NCBI RefSeq assembly: GCF_009754945.1 | Contig: NZ_WPIN01000022.1 | Location: forward strand, 62,001-126,000 | DNA length: 64,000 nt | Source of the DNA: Spirosoma arboris | GTDB taxonomy: Bacteria; Bacteroidota; Bacteroidia; Cytophagales; Spirosomataceae | Direction: 5' to 3' | Part shown: positions 25,017 to 32,381 of the stretch, piece after piece | Position numbering within the stretch: position 1 is the first letter of the stretch | Layout: every line of letters starts with the position of its first letter | Made by a program: the position numbers and the translations under genes | Notes under the pieces: model-generated | Databases searched by the model: none | What the model was told of the DNA's origin: nothing | The model's input: only the letters and a program-made list of their open reading frames with translations

Positions 25017-25754
25017 CTACACATGACCAATTCGCAAAAAAATTGGAAATTGAAGTTCACGTTCCTCTTCACCCCAAATTGATTTCAGCTCCTCTCCTAG
25101 CCCATTAACAGGATCTTCTTCATTCTCGTGAATGTATTGACGCACTGCCGACCAGGTACGCAGGTAGTTTAGGAAACGCGCCAACGACCAGGTACGTCGG
25201 GCGATGAAACCTGCTCGTTGCGCATTGGCAAATGGGAAGGGCAAGGTAGCATAGGCATTATCAATGTATTTTCGTTGCGGGTCCCAGTAAGGACCGATAC
25301 GGTTACGGTAAAAATCCAGTAAAATGGGATCGAGGTCTGAGCCGATTTTGACTAAGCCATAGCCCCATTCGGCGATTACCGCGCCCGGTTTGGCTACCCG
25401 GCGAACCTCCTGATGAAAGGCGCTTATGTTGAACCAGTGGAGCGACTGAGCCACCGTAATCAGGTCGAAGGTGTGGTCGGGAAAGGGTGTTTGTTCGGCG
25501 GGACTCAACTGATAGTGGATATTCGGCTTTTTAACCGCCAGAATGAGTTGAGTTTCGCTGATATCAGTGGCCTCGACCTGCTCAAAAATAGCCGCTAATG
25601 CTCCGGCGACCTGCCCATTTCCAGTAGCGCAATCCCAGGCGCTTTGCCGATTTCTAACAAACGAGAGAACAAAATCATATAACTCTGCCGGGTAGTCGAT
25701 TCGGTATTGGGCGTATAGATCGGCATGGCCAGAGAAGCGGTCGATAGGCTGCAT
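25017..25754 (-). CDS. SAM-dependent methyltransferase (class I)
   Basis: 245 residues from the ATG at 25754; a TTG six codons upstream is less likely. The Rossmann motif I is present in an unusual form, AWDCATGNGQVAGAL (family form DxGxGxG), followed by VEATDISETQL (motif II acidic residue) and FDLITVAQSLHWFN (motif IV). This matches the methyltransferase type 11 group that opens with DRFSGHADLYAQYRIDYP. Substrate unknown. It stands between the esterase run and a divergent cytochrome gene. Confidence 0.85.
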   Translation of the reverse strand: MQPIDRFSGHADLYAQYRIDYPAELYDFVLSFVRNRQSAWDCATGNGQVAGALAAIFEQVEATDISETQLILAVKKPNIHYQLSPAEQTPFPDHTFDLITVAQSLHWFNISAFHQEVRRVAKPGAVIAEWGYGLVKIGSDLDPILLDFYRNRIGPYWDPQRKYIDNAYATLPFPFANAQRAGFIARRTWSLARFLNYLRTWSAVRQYIHENEEDPVNGLGEELKSIWGEEERELQFPIFLRIGHV

Positions 25755-25837
25755 AGTTTTTTGTTTTGGCAAATTTTAAACGTTTTCGGGGAACAACTGT
25801 CTAATGTTTAGTTTAATAGGAAAAACCGTAGCCAAAA

Positions 25838-25868
25838 TTGGGTTATCATCTGAAACAGTCTATTTTTG
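25838..25868 (+). promoter_or_regulatory. Bacteroidetes-type promoter of the cytochrome gene
   Basis: TTG at 25838-25840, 20 bases, then TATTTTTG at 25861-25868. The start codon follows 61 bases downstream. Confidence 0.55.
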
Positions 25869-25929
25869 CGAGGCTGACCTATAGGCCGATTATCAATCAA
25901 TTCGTCCATTTATTGTTTACCCGATTCTC

Positions 25930-26328
25930 ATGAAAAAAACGTTTGGCATTCTCTTCGCTTCGGCTGCGCTCGCCGTTGCCTCTTTCGACGCTAACGCTCA
26001 GGCACCAGCCGATATTCCGGCAGATATGAATGCCCTGATGCAAAAATACACCTGTATTGCCTGCCACCGCCCAAATCAGCGGCTGGTTGGCCCAGCTTAT
26101 GCCGATGTAGCCAAGAAAAAATATTCTACCGACGAAATTGTTAAGCTAATTTATACACCTGTTCCTTCCCACTGGCCAGGTTATCCTCCAATGGCTCCAA
26201 TGACACAGGTACCGAAAGAAGATGCCACGAAACTGGCTGTCTGGATTAATTCGCTGGATGATAGCCCGAAGACGACTACTAAGAAAACCACGAAGACAAC
26301 TACCAAGAAAACCAAGAAATCAGCCTAG
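25930..26328 (+). CDS. Periplasmic c-type cytochrome with Lys/Thr-rich tail
   Basis: 132 residues. The signal peptide (MKKTFGILFASAALAVASFDANAQ) is followed by a single heme site CIACH (about residues 43-47), and a likely axial Met lies in YPPMAPM. The cytochrome domain ends near residue 111. The last 20 or so residues are almost only Thr and Lys (KTTTKKTTKTTTKKTKK), a basic tail that could bind membrane or polyanions. The gene is a single-gene unit with its own promoter and terminator. It is a small electron carrier; its partner is unknown. Confidence 0.88.
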   Translation: MKKTFGILFASAALAVASFDANAQAPADIPADMNALMQKYTCIACHRPNQRLVGPAYADVAKKKYSTDEIVKLIYTPVPSHWPGYPPMAPMTQVPKEDATKLAVWINSLDDSPKTTTKKTTKTTTKKTKKSA

Positions 26329-26356
26329 TCTGCTTTCTGGTAACGTTTTCTAGTAT

Positions 26357-26392
26357 AAAAAAAGCACTGGGCCGAAATCCAGTGCTTTTTTT
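26357..26392. terminator. Terminator between the cytochrome and YadA-like genes
   Basis: A 14-bp stem (AAAAAAAGCACTGG, 26357-26370, with 26379-26392), an 8-base loop and T runs on both strands, between convergent genes. Confidence 0.88.
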
Positions 26393-26416
26393 ATATATCG
26401 AATGAGTCTCTTGAAA

Positions 26417-27970
26417 TCAATGCTTCTTACGGTTAATCGGGTGTTCAATACGGCGAACTCTGGCCTGCAACCGCTTAATCTGCTGCTGCTGATCCAGCAT
26501 ATATAAGGTTAATTCTTCGATCTTCTCCAGTAGTTTGGCGTTCAGCTCAGCCACATCAACCCCTTGTTGCACCACCTTCTGAGCCGACGGCAAATCTGGC
26601 AAATGGCCATGCTGACCCACATACAAGCCCACTTCAGTTAAGGGTCGCAAGTGGTAGTTAGCGGAAAAAACCTTATCAGCCCACTCGTTTGCATGCGTAT
26701 ACTGAAGTCGATATCGGGCCAGCACCACGTCACCATGTTCATTGACGCTCAGAAACTTATCTGTCTGCCCGCTCGCCACACTCTGATTCGTCAGATTTTC
26801 CAGCCGAATACCTGATTCGTCTGGCTGCTCACTGCGCACATGCAATCGAGCCGTTGGCGCGCTGGTGCCAATACCCACGTTGGCATTCTGCCCTAATACA
26901 ACTGCATTACTTACAGCCACGCGTGCACCATAGCCCAGCGCCGTAGCATTAGTTAAATGGGGAGTCTGGACATCAGCCGCTGTACCCAGCAACGTATTCC
27001 CAAAGCCATCATCATGCTCCCCCGTATTGAAACCAATGAAGACGTTGTCATCCGAATTGGCCGAAGCAGGCCCAGCCCCACGACCAACGAATGTATTATG
27101 GTTACCGGTTGTATTACCGTAGCCAGATTTGGTTCCAAAGAACGTATTCCCTTTACCTGAGGTGGTGCTGTAGCCCGCCTGAAAACCGACGAACGTATTG
27201 GAATCGGCTTCGGCCGTATAACCTGCCTGATTGCCAAGCAGCGTATTGGCCGAGCCTGTTGTATTGACATATCCTGATTGGAAGCCGTGATACGTATTAC
27301 TGTTTCCTGACGAGTTATTTGCCCCAGATCCAGATCCAATAAACGAATTCCCTGAACCTGTCAAATTCCAGTAACCCGCCTGCTCACCCAAAAATGAGTT
27401 ATTCGATCCGCCATTATTTGAGAAGCCTGCCTGATGACCTATAAATGAATTACTGAAGCTCGTTGTATTAGAATACCCGGCCTCATAGCCCAGAAAAACG
27501 TTACTATATCCTGATGCATTATAATATCCCGCAGCATAGCCCACAAACACGTTTTCAGGCGCTAATGCATTGGTATAGCCCGCCGAAGATCCGACAAAAA
27601 CATTACTGCTTCCTTTATTATTTTTACCTGCCTGATAACCAATAGCCACGCCATCGGAATAAGATCCAGCCCCAACGCCTGCCTGATGACCCACCAGCAC
27701 ATTACGGCTCCCGGTTACATTATTGTAGCCCGTTCCTAAACCCAAATACATATTGAACGAACCCGTCGTATTCGAAAAGCCTGCCTGATAGCCGGTAAAT
27801 ACATTGCTTTGGCCCGTCGTAGCAATACTGGCTCCCGCCTGCAGACCAACCAGTGTATTGAAACTACCGGGAGTTCCAGAATTGGGGCTCACGGCAACAT
27901 AGTTATTCTGAGCCCAAAGGAAGGTTGGTATGAGCAAACCAGGCAGAAGTAAGCGTTTAAATTTAGTCAT
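26417..27970 (-). CDS. Secreted YadA/Hia-head-like repeat protein with C-terminal coiled coil
   Basis: 517 residues from the ATG at 27970, with a signal peptide ending LWAQ. About 18-20 degenerate repeats of 16-24 residues of the form G-x-x-N-x-F-x-G-x-x-A-G (for example GQSNVFTGYQAG, GYSNVFLGYEAG) fill residues 30-370, as in left-handed beta-roll heads of trimeric adhesins. The C-terminal part holds EWADKVFSANYHLRPLTEV, LPDLPSAQKVVQQGVDVAELNAKLLEKIEELTLYM and a basic coiled coil, a tail shared by many Bacteroidetes surface repeat proteins. No beta-barrel anchor is visible. Probably a surface or extracellular fibre. Confidence 0.8.
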   Translation of the reverse strand: MTKFKRLLLPGLLIPTFLWAQNNYVAVSPNSGTPGSFNTLVGLQAGASIATTGQSNVFTGYQAGFSNTTGSFNMYLGLGTGYNNVTGSRNVLVGHQAGVGAGSYSDGVAIGYQAGKNNKGSSNVFVGSSAGYTNALAPENVFVGYAAGYYNASGYSNVFLGYEAGYSNTTSFSNSFIGHQAGFSNNGGSNNSFLGEQAGYWNLTGSGNSFIGSGSGANNSSGNSNTYHGFQSGYVNTTGSANTLLGNQAGYTAEADSNTFVGFQAGYSTTSGKGNTFFGTKSGYGNTTGNHNTFVGRGAGPASANSDDNVFIGFNTGEHDDGFGNTLLGTAADVQTPHLTNATALGYGARVAVSNAVVLGQNANVGIGTSAPTARLHVRSEQPDESGIRLENLTNQSVASGQTDKFLSVNEHGDVVLARYRLQYTHANEWADKVFSANYHLRPLTEVGLYVGQHGHLPDLPSAQKVVQQGVDVAELNAKLLEKIEELTLYMLDQQQQIKRLQARVRRIEHPINRKKH

Positions 27971-28112
27971 AACGATCAGGATTAAAACTGACAAGCGTTC
28001 TCCCAGTGAGAAAAAACAGCTCTAATATAAACAGTTACACCCTGACAGACAACAACTTAATTCAATACAGCACTAATGAGAAAAGTACTGGAATATGCCC
28101 AGCTCTGATCGT

Positions 28113-28913
28113 TCATTTTTGAGAGGCCGCATGCTTTTTCAATAAACTTAATGTATGCTCCAGCGACTTTGTATCGCCCCAATCCTCATGGCCGGGAACC
28201 ACAATACGAGCGCTCCCAAATTGTTTCATTACATTCTGAATAGTAGCTGCCCATGCGTTCAGGTTCGCATCGGCAAGGTTTCCCATTCCAAAGGCGACTA
28301 CACTTTTGATCAGACATCCCCCGTGCAAAATCTGCTGATTCGGTAGCCAGACCACAATATTATCGCTGGTGTGTCCTTCCCCCGGAAAGTAGCAGCGAAT
28401 CGGCTCCTGGCCAATCGTGAACGTTGTATCATTGGGCAAAATGCCTTCGGGAGATTCATAACCGAGTTTAACCGATTTCCGGGCAGTCAAGGGCGTGCTA
28501 ACAACCCGGATGCCCGCTTTATGGAGTTCCCGGATACCCCCTACACGGTCTTCGTGCGCATGTGTGACAATGCAAAGCCGCACAGGTTGATGCAGATTAT
28601 CAGCAACCCATTTAAGTAAGTCTCGGGTATTATCGGTATTGGTATCCGTATCCCAACCCGTATCGACCAACACAACGCCATCTTTCGTGTTGACAATCAG
28701 ACCATTGGATGGAACAGGCGTTCCCTTGTATAGGCCATAGGTTATATGAACGTACACATGGTCGTTCAGTGGCGTAACCGTTAGTTTAGGCTTTTGTGCA
28801 GGTTGCGCTTGAGCAAAGCTAAGTAGTAGCCCAAAACAGGCCGTTAGAATAAGCGTGGATTTTAGGACTATAGACCACGTTGACGAATACAGTTGCATTG
28901 ATTGACAGGCCAT
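28113..28913 (-). CDS. bla: Subclass B1 metallo-beta-lactamase
   Basis: 266 residues with an exported N-terminus (cleavage near FAQAQP). All zinc ligands of subclass B1 are present: His118-x-His120-x-Asp122 in THAHEDRVGG, His181 in GEGHTSDN, Cys200 in GGCLIKS and His242 in VPGHEDWGD. Lys203, which contacts the beta-lactam carboxylate, and an Asn in GMGNLADA at the usual place are also present. B1 enzymes hydrolyse penicillins, cephalosporins and usually carbapenems in the periplasm. The gene shares one base (TAATG) with the end of the upstream hydrolase gene, so translation is coupled. Actual substrate range is not known. Confidence 0.87.
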   Translation of the reverse strand: MACQSMQLYSSTWSIVLKSTLILTACFGLLLSFAQAQPAQKPKLTVTPLNDHVYVHITYGLYKGTPVPSNGLIVNTKDGVVLVDTGWDTDTNTDNTRDLLKWVADNLHQPVRLCIVTHAHEDRVGGIRELHKAGIRVVSTPLTARKSVKLGYESPEGILPNDTTFTIGQEPIRCYFPGEGHTSDNIVVWLPNQQILHGGCLIKSVVAFGMGNLADANLNAWAATIQNVMKQFGSARIVVPGHEDWGDTKSLEHTLSLLKKHAASQK

Positions 28914-30805
28914 TATGGATTCGTTAATACGCCAACTTTTAGAAAACTCGCCCCCGATTTGCCATGATAAACCCGGTGGGTGGCTTTCTGATAATCAGAC
29001 TCTTTAGCTGAGAAAACAGGTACAAACGTTTGGGGGTTTCGGTCGGCGAGGGGAAAGCATGAACTTTGCACCTGCACCATGAGTCGATGCCCTTTTTTGA
29101 AGGTATGCAAGACATCCTGCAACTCTACGGCAACCTGTGTCGGCTGATTGGGTTTGAAGGCTTCGGGTTTGCTGATATTGTTCCGGTAACGTCCCCGGAT
29201 AATTTCGCTCCGGATAAGCTGTTGATAATCGCCATAGATTACATCTTTCTTTTGCGGATTCTCCGGCGCATCCGACGGATACACATCAATCACTTTAACC
29301 ATCCAATCGGCATCGGTACCGGTGGTTGAGACGGTGAGTTGAGCCAGTATTGGGCCGGTAAGGGTCAGGTCTTCGGTAAGAGCGTCCGTTTGGAACGTCA
29401 ACACATCGGGTCGGGCGGAGGCAAATCGCTGATCGTCAACCATGTATTCCGCAGAAAAGCCATCGTTAATTTTGCTTGCAAACGGAACCGGGTGCGCCGG
29501 ATCAGATGGAAATTCGGAGAAGGGTGCGCCTGCTGCTATCGGCGAAAAACTGAGTTTCCCGCTGCCACCTAAATACAACTGTTTCTGCACGGTTCCCTTT
29601 GGTGGATAGGTATCGAAACTCCGCCAGCGATTGGTACCTGTTTCAAAGAGCGTGGCTTCAGGCAGAGTCAACGGAGTCGTTTCGTTGAATAGGTAGTGTT
29701 TGAAAAACTTAGCTTCAATATTCTCCTGATAATAGGGCGATGTTTTCGAACCGAAGTCTACGTCGGCAAGGGTTTGCCCCGATTGCCTGGCCCAGCCACC
29801 GTGTACCCAGGGGCCTACGACAAAAATGCTCTGAATGCCCGGATTCTGCTTTTCAATGGCTTTATACGTATTGAAGGTACCGTACAAATCCTGTTCATCG
29901 TACCAACCGCCTACTACCATTACGGCGTGTTTGATACCCTTAAGGTGCGGTAAAATGTTCCGTTTTTTCCAATGATCGTCGTAGTCGGGATGCTCGAAAT
30001 TTTCATGATAGTACACATTCCGACCTTTGTAATACTGGCTCTCCGAGTTGGCGGTTGGCCCCATGTTCAGGTAAAAATGATAGCCATCGGGGTCGTCGAT
30101 AGAAAATAAGCGTTGTGGCCGCTGCTTTGTTGGACCGGTTTGCTCCTGAAAACCAGTATAAAAGCCAAAGTTGGCCGCAATTTGAAAGGCACCGTTATGA
30201 AACGCATCATCACGCCACAGATCGGCCATTGGCGCCTGTGGCGACGAGGCTTTTAGGGCAGGATGTCCCGAAACCGATCCCGCCGAGGTAAAGAAGCCGG
30301 GATAGCTGATACCCCATTGACCCACGTTTCCGTTATGGTTGGGGATGTTTTTCAATAGCCAGTCGATGGTGTCATAAGTATCTGAGGCTTCATCGTGATC
30401 GGCATTTCCTTTCTTGGCGTCAATGTGTGGCGTCATTTCGACAAACTTGCCTTCAGAAGCCCATCGACCACGAACGTCCTGATAAACAACTATGTAATTA
30501 TCGCGGAGCATAAACGGATTGGGAGCCAATCGTGGTCGAAAGAGACCAACGCCGTAAGGCTGGCAACTGTAAGGTGTCCGTTGCATGATGATCGGGTGTT
30601 TCACCGACTGATCCTTGGGTGCATAGACCTGCGTAAACAGCTTGGTGCCATCGCGCATGGGCACCATAAATTCAGATTTCTGGTAGTTCTCGCGTACATA
30701 AGCGGTGTCTTGTACAGGCGTGAACGGGTATGGATTTGCGGGTGGAGTCGACTGGGCGACAACGAGGGCTGGGAGCAGCAGTAGGAAAAGAAATAGTGGT
30801 CTCAC
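28913..30805 (-). CDS. CocE/NonD-family hydrolase, alpha-amino acid ester hydrolase-like
   Basis: 630 residues, GTG start at 30805, signal peptide ending VVAQ. The catalytic domain has Ser167 in GISYPG, Asp303 in GGWYDEQD and His335 in GPWVHGG; a C-terminal jelly roll follows (about residue 400 on). SPQAPMADLWRDDAFHNGAF and the D-E-Q-D stretch align with alpha-amino acid ester hydrolases, enzymes that hydrolyse or form the side-chain amide of ampicillin- or cephalexin-type beta-lactams. One acid of the carboxylate cluster (E in D-Q-E-D, from memory) appears as Gln here, so that activity is uncertain. Other family members are X-Pro peptidases and cocaine esterase. The gene is coupled to the B1 lactamase. 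Confidence 0.85.
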   Translation of the reverse strand: MRPLFLFLLLLPALVVAQSTPPANPYPFTPVQDTAYVRENYQKSEFMVPMRDGTKLFTQVYAPKDQSVKHPIIMQRTPYSCQPYGVGLFRPRLAPNPFMLRDNYIVVYQDVRGRWASEGKFVEMTPHIDAKKGNADHDEASDTYDTIDWLLKNIPNHNGNVGQWGISYPGFFTSAGSVSGHPALKASSPQAPMADLWRDDAFHNGAFQIAANFGFYTGFQEQTGPTKQRPQRLFSIDDPDGYHFYLNMGPTANSESQYYKGRNVYYHENFEHPDYDDHWKKRNILPHLKGIKHAVMVVGGWYDEQDLYGTFNTYKAIEKQNPGIQSIFVVGPWVHGGWARQSGQTLADVDFGSKTSPYYQENIEAKFFKHYLFNETTPLTLPEATLFETGTNRWRSFDTYPPKGTVQKQLYLGGSGKLSFSPIAAGAPFSEFPSDPAHPVPFASKINDGFSAEYMVDDQRFASARPDVLTFQTDALTEDLTLTGPILAQLTVSTTGTDADWMVKVIDVYPSDAPENPQKKDVIYGDYQQLIRSEIIRGRYRNNISKPEAFKPNQPTQVAVELQDVLHTFKKGHRLMVQVQSSCFPLADRNPQTFVPVFSAKESDYQKATHRVYHGKSGASFLKVGVLTNP

Positions 30806-30960
30806 AGAATGTTGGAAGTCATTTTCGGTACAAAATAGCGCTAAATTGCACTAGATAAATCGGTGACCTGGCAATTTCCCCTATGGGTACCTTTCTTCTC
30901 CTTGTTGATCGAGGAAGTAATTAGTCGGCGAAACTTATTCTCTATCGAGATTAGTAACCC

Positions 30961-31398
30961 ATGAAACGAACGATTCTTAGCTATAGCCTCGCCCTGGCAG
31001 CTCTGATTAGTATGCTGAAGCTGCTGGAATATCGTTTTTTAGTACATACCCTGTCGCTGGAAATTTACCTCGGCCTAATTGCCATTCTGTTTACCGTATT
31101 GGGTGTTTGGGTAGGGTTGAAACTTACCCAAACAAAACCTTTACCTGTTAGTCAGCTCAATTATCAGGTTGATTTTCAGTTCGACCCTGCCCGGTTAGAA
31201 AAGTTCGGGATCAGCAAACGCGAATACCAGGTATTAGACTTAATGGCACGGGGGCTCTCCAATCAGGAAATAGCCGATACGCTGTTTGTCTCCCTCAATA
31301 CCATTAAAACCCATTCCTCAAATTTGTTCCTCAAACTCGATACGAAACGCCGGACACAAGCTGTTCAGAAAGCGAAGGAACTCCGGCTTATTCCTTAA
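30961..31398 (+). CDS. Membrane-anchored LuxR-type transcriptional regulator
   Basis: 145 residues. Two membrane helices (about residues 6-25 and 35-55) are followed by a short linker and a GerE/LuxR helix-turn-helix: LEKFGISKREYQVLDLMARGLSNQEIADTLFVSLNTIKTHSSNLFLKLDTKRRTQAV. No sensory domain is present. It starts 155 bases from, and diverges from, the hydrolase/beta-lactamase operon, so it may control it; no operator was identified. Small membrane-bound LuxR proteins of this kind occur in other Bacteroidetes. Confidence 0.85.
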   Translation: MKRTILSYSLALAALISMLKLLEYRFLVHTLSLEIYLGLIAILFTVLGVWVGLKLTQTKPLPVSQLNYQVDFQFDPARLEKFGISKREYQVLDLMARGLSNQEIADTLFVSLNTIKTHSSNLFLKLDTKRRTQAVQKAKELRLIP

Positions 31399-31414
31399 AA
31401 GGTTTTTGACAGGA

Positions 31415-31470
31415 TTTACAGGATAAAACAGGATTAATGAACAGAAAGAAACCCTGTTTTATCCTGTAAA
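31415..31470. repeat. 18-bp perfect inverted repeat
   Basis: Arms TTTACAGGATAAAACAGG (31415-31432) and 31453-31470 are perfect complements with a 20-base loop. Six A follow on the + strand. It lies 16 bases past the LuxR-type gene, so it may end that transcript, though there is no T run in the + direction. Related short words (GACAGGATTTACAGGAT) flank the left arm. Confidence 0.7.
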
Positions 31471-31576
31471 AAAATATCTAATACGTTGGTATGATTCAGG
31501 CGGTCAGGATTAAAATCATACTTTCGGGTGATGCGACTCGGCGCGTGGCTTATTTGCTTTGATCAAAAAAACAATC

Positions 31577-32113
31577 ATGAGAAAAGTCGTTTTGATTTAT
31601 GGCCTTTTAGCCGGCACAATTGTGGGCGGCATGTTTCCCATTACAGTTCCGTTCTGGCGGAGTGGACTCATTACATTCGACAATGGCATGTGGGTGGGAT
31701 ATACCACTATGGTCATTGCGTTATCCCTTGTTTTTTTCGGGATCAAGTCCTACCGCGATAATCATTTAGGTGGAGGAATTACGTTTGGCACGGCCTTTAA
31801 AGTAGGCATCCTTATCACCCTGATTGCGTCCCTTCTTTATTGCATAGCCTGGGAAATCTGCTACACGACAATTTTCCCTGATTTTATGGAAATGGCGGCT
31901 AAACACACGCAGGAAAAAATGAAAAGCAGCGGAGCCACAGAATTGGAAATGAGCAAGGCGTTAGCCGACTTTCAGGCGAGTGCAGAATCGTACAAAAATC
32001 CGTTCGTGCGGCTTGCCATCACATTTATAGAAGTTTTCCCAGTCGGGTTGCTCATCACACTATTGAGTGCTACCCTTTTACGAAAAAAAGATTTTTTGCC
32101 GGTTGCGTCATAA
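31577..32113 (+). CDS. DUF4199-family membrane protein
   Basis: 178 residues from the ATG at 31577 (a TTG at 31559 would add six). Four membrane helices are visible: about residues 3-23, 36-56, 72-98 and 146-168, with the charged linker AAKHTQEKMKSSGATELEMSKALADFQASAESYKNP between the last two. This is the DUF4199 pattern, widespread in Bacteroidetes. Function unknown. It is a single gene and no regulator is evident. Confidence 0.82.
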   Translation: MRKVVLIYGLLAGTIVGGMFPITVPFWRSGLITFDNGMWVGYTTMVIALSLVFFGIKSYRDNHLGGGITFGTAFKVGILITLIASLLYCIAWEICYTTIFPDFMEMAAKHTQEKMKSSGATELEMSKALADFQASAESYKNPFVRLAITFIEVFPVGLLITLLSATLLRKKDFLPVAS

Positions 32114-32267
32114 AACAGTATTTCAAGTTCATGATTAGTGTTCTTATAGGCCATAAAAAGGAATTGGGGTTAGCCCTGATTCCTTTTTATTTTATAGACA
32201 GGTTCTTATCCTAATCTCGTGCACTAACAGTCAGCAAATTTTTTGTTTTGCTAAATCCTCTATTACG

Positions 32268-32302
32268 TATAGGGCAAATACGTTAGTTATTAATGCCCTA
32301 TA
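32268..32302 (+). promoter_or_regulatory. Inverted repeat spanning the -33 region of the AsmA promoter
   Basis: TATAGGGCA (32268-32276) and its complement TGCCCTATA (32294-32302) are 17 bases apart and end one base before the -7 box. The position suits a repressor operator. Confidence 0.45.
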
Positions 32303-32303
32303 C

Positions 32304-32311
32304 TAACTTTG
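32304..32311 (+). promoter_or_regulatory. -7 box of the AsmA gene
   Basis: TAACTTTG fits TAnnTTTG, 70 bases before the start codon. No clear TTG is found at -33; that position is inside the inverted repeat. Confidence 0.5.
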
Positions 32312-32381
32312 TGGTTCGCAAGGAGGCAAACCAGTTGTTTGGCAAGCACAATTTCCCCACGTGCGTTACCAACTCACCGTA

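Noticed and set aside
26953..27339. 128-codon minus-strand frame inside the repeat protein gene
   Set aside because: It is a shadow of the repetitive DNA in another frame; its regularity comes from the repeats.
26953..27950. Possible CRISPR array
   Set aside because: The repeats are degenerate, in frame and encode the beta-roll motif; there are no constant repeats with unique spacers.
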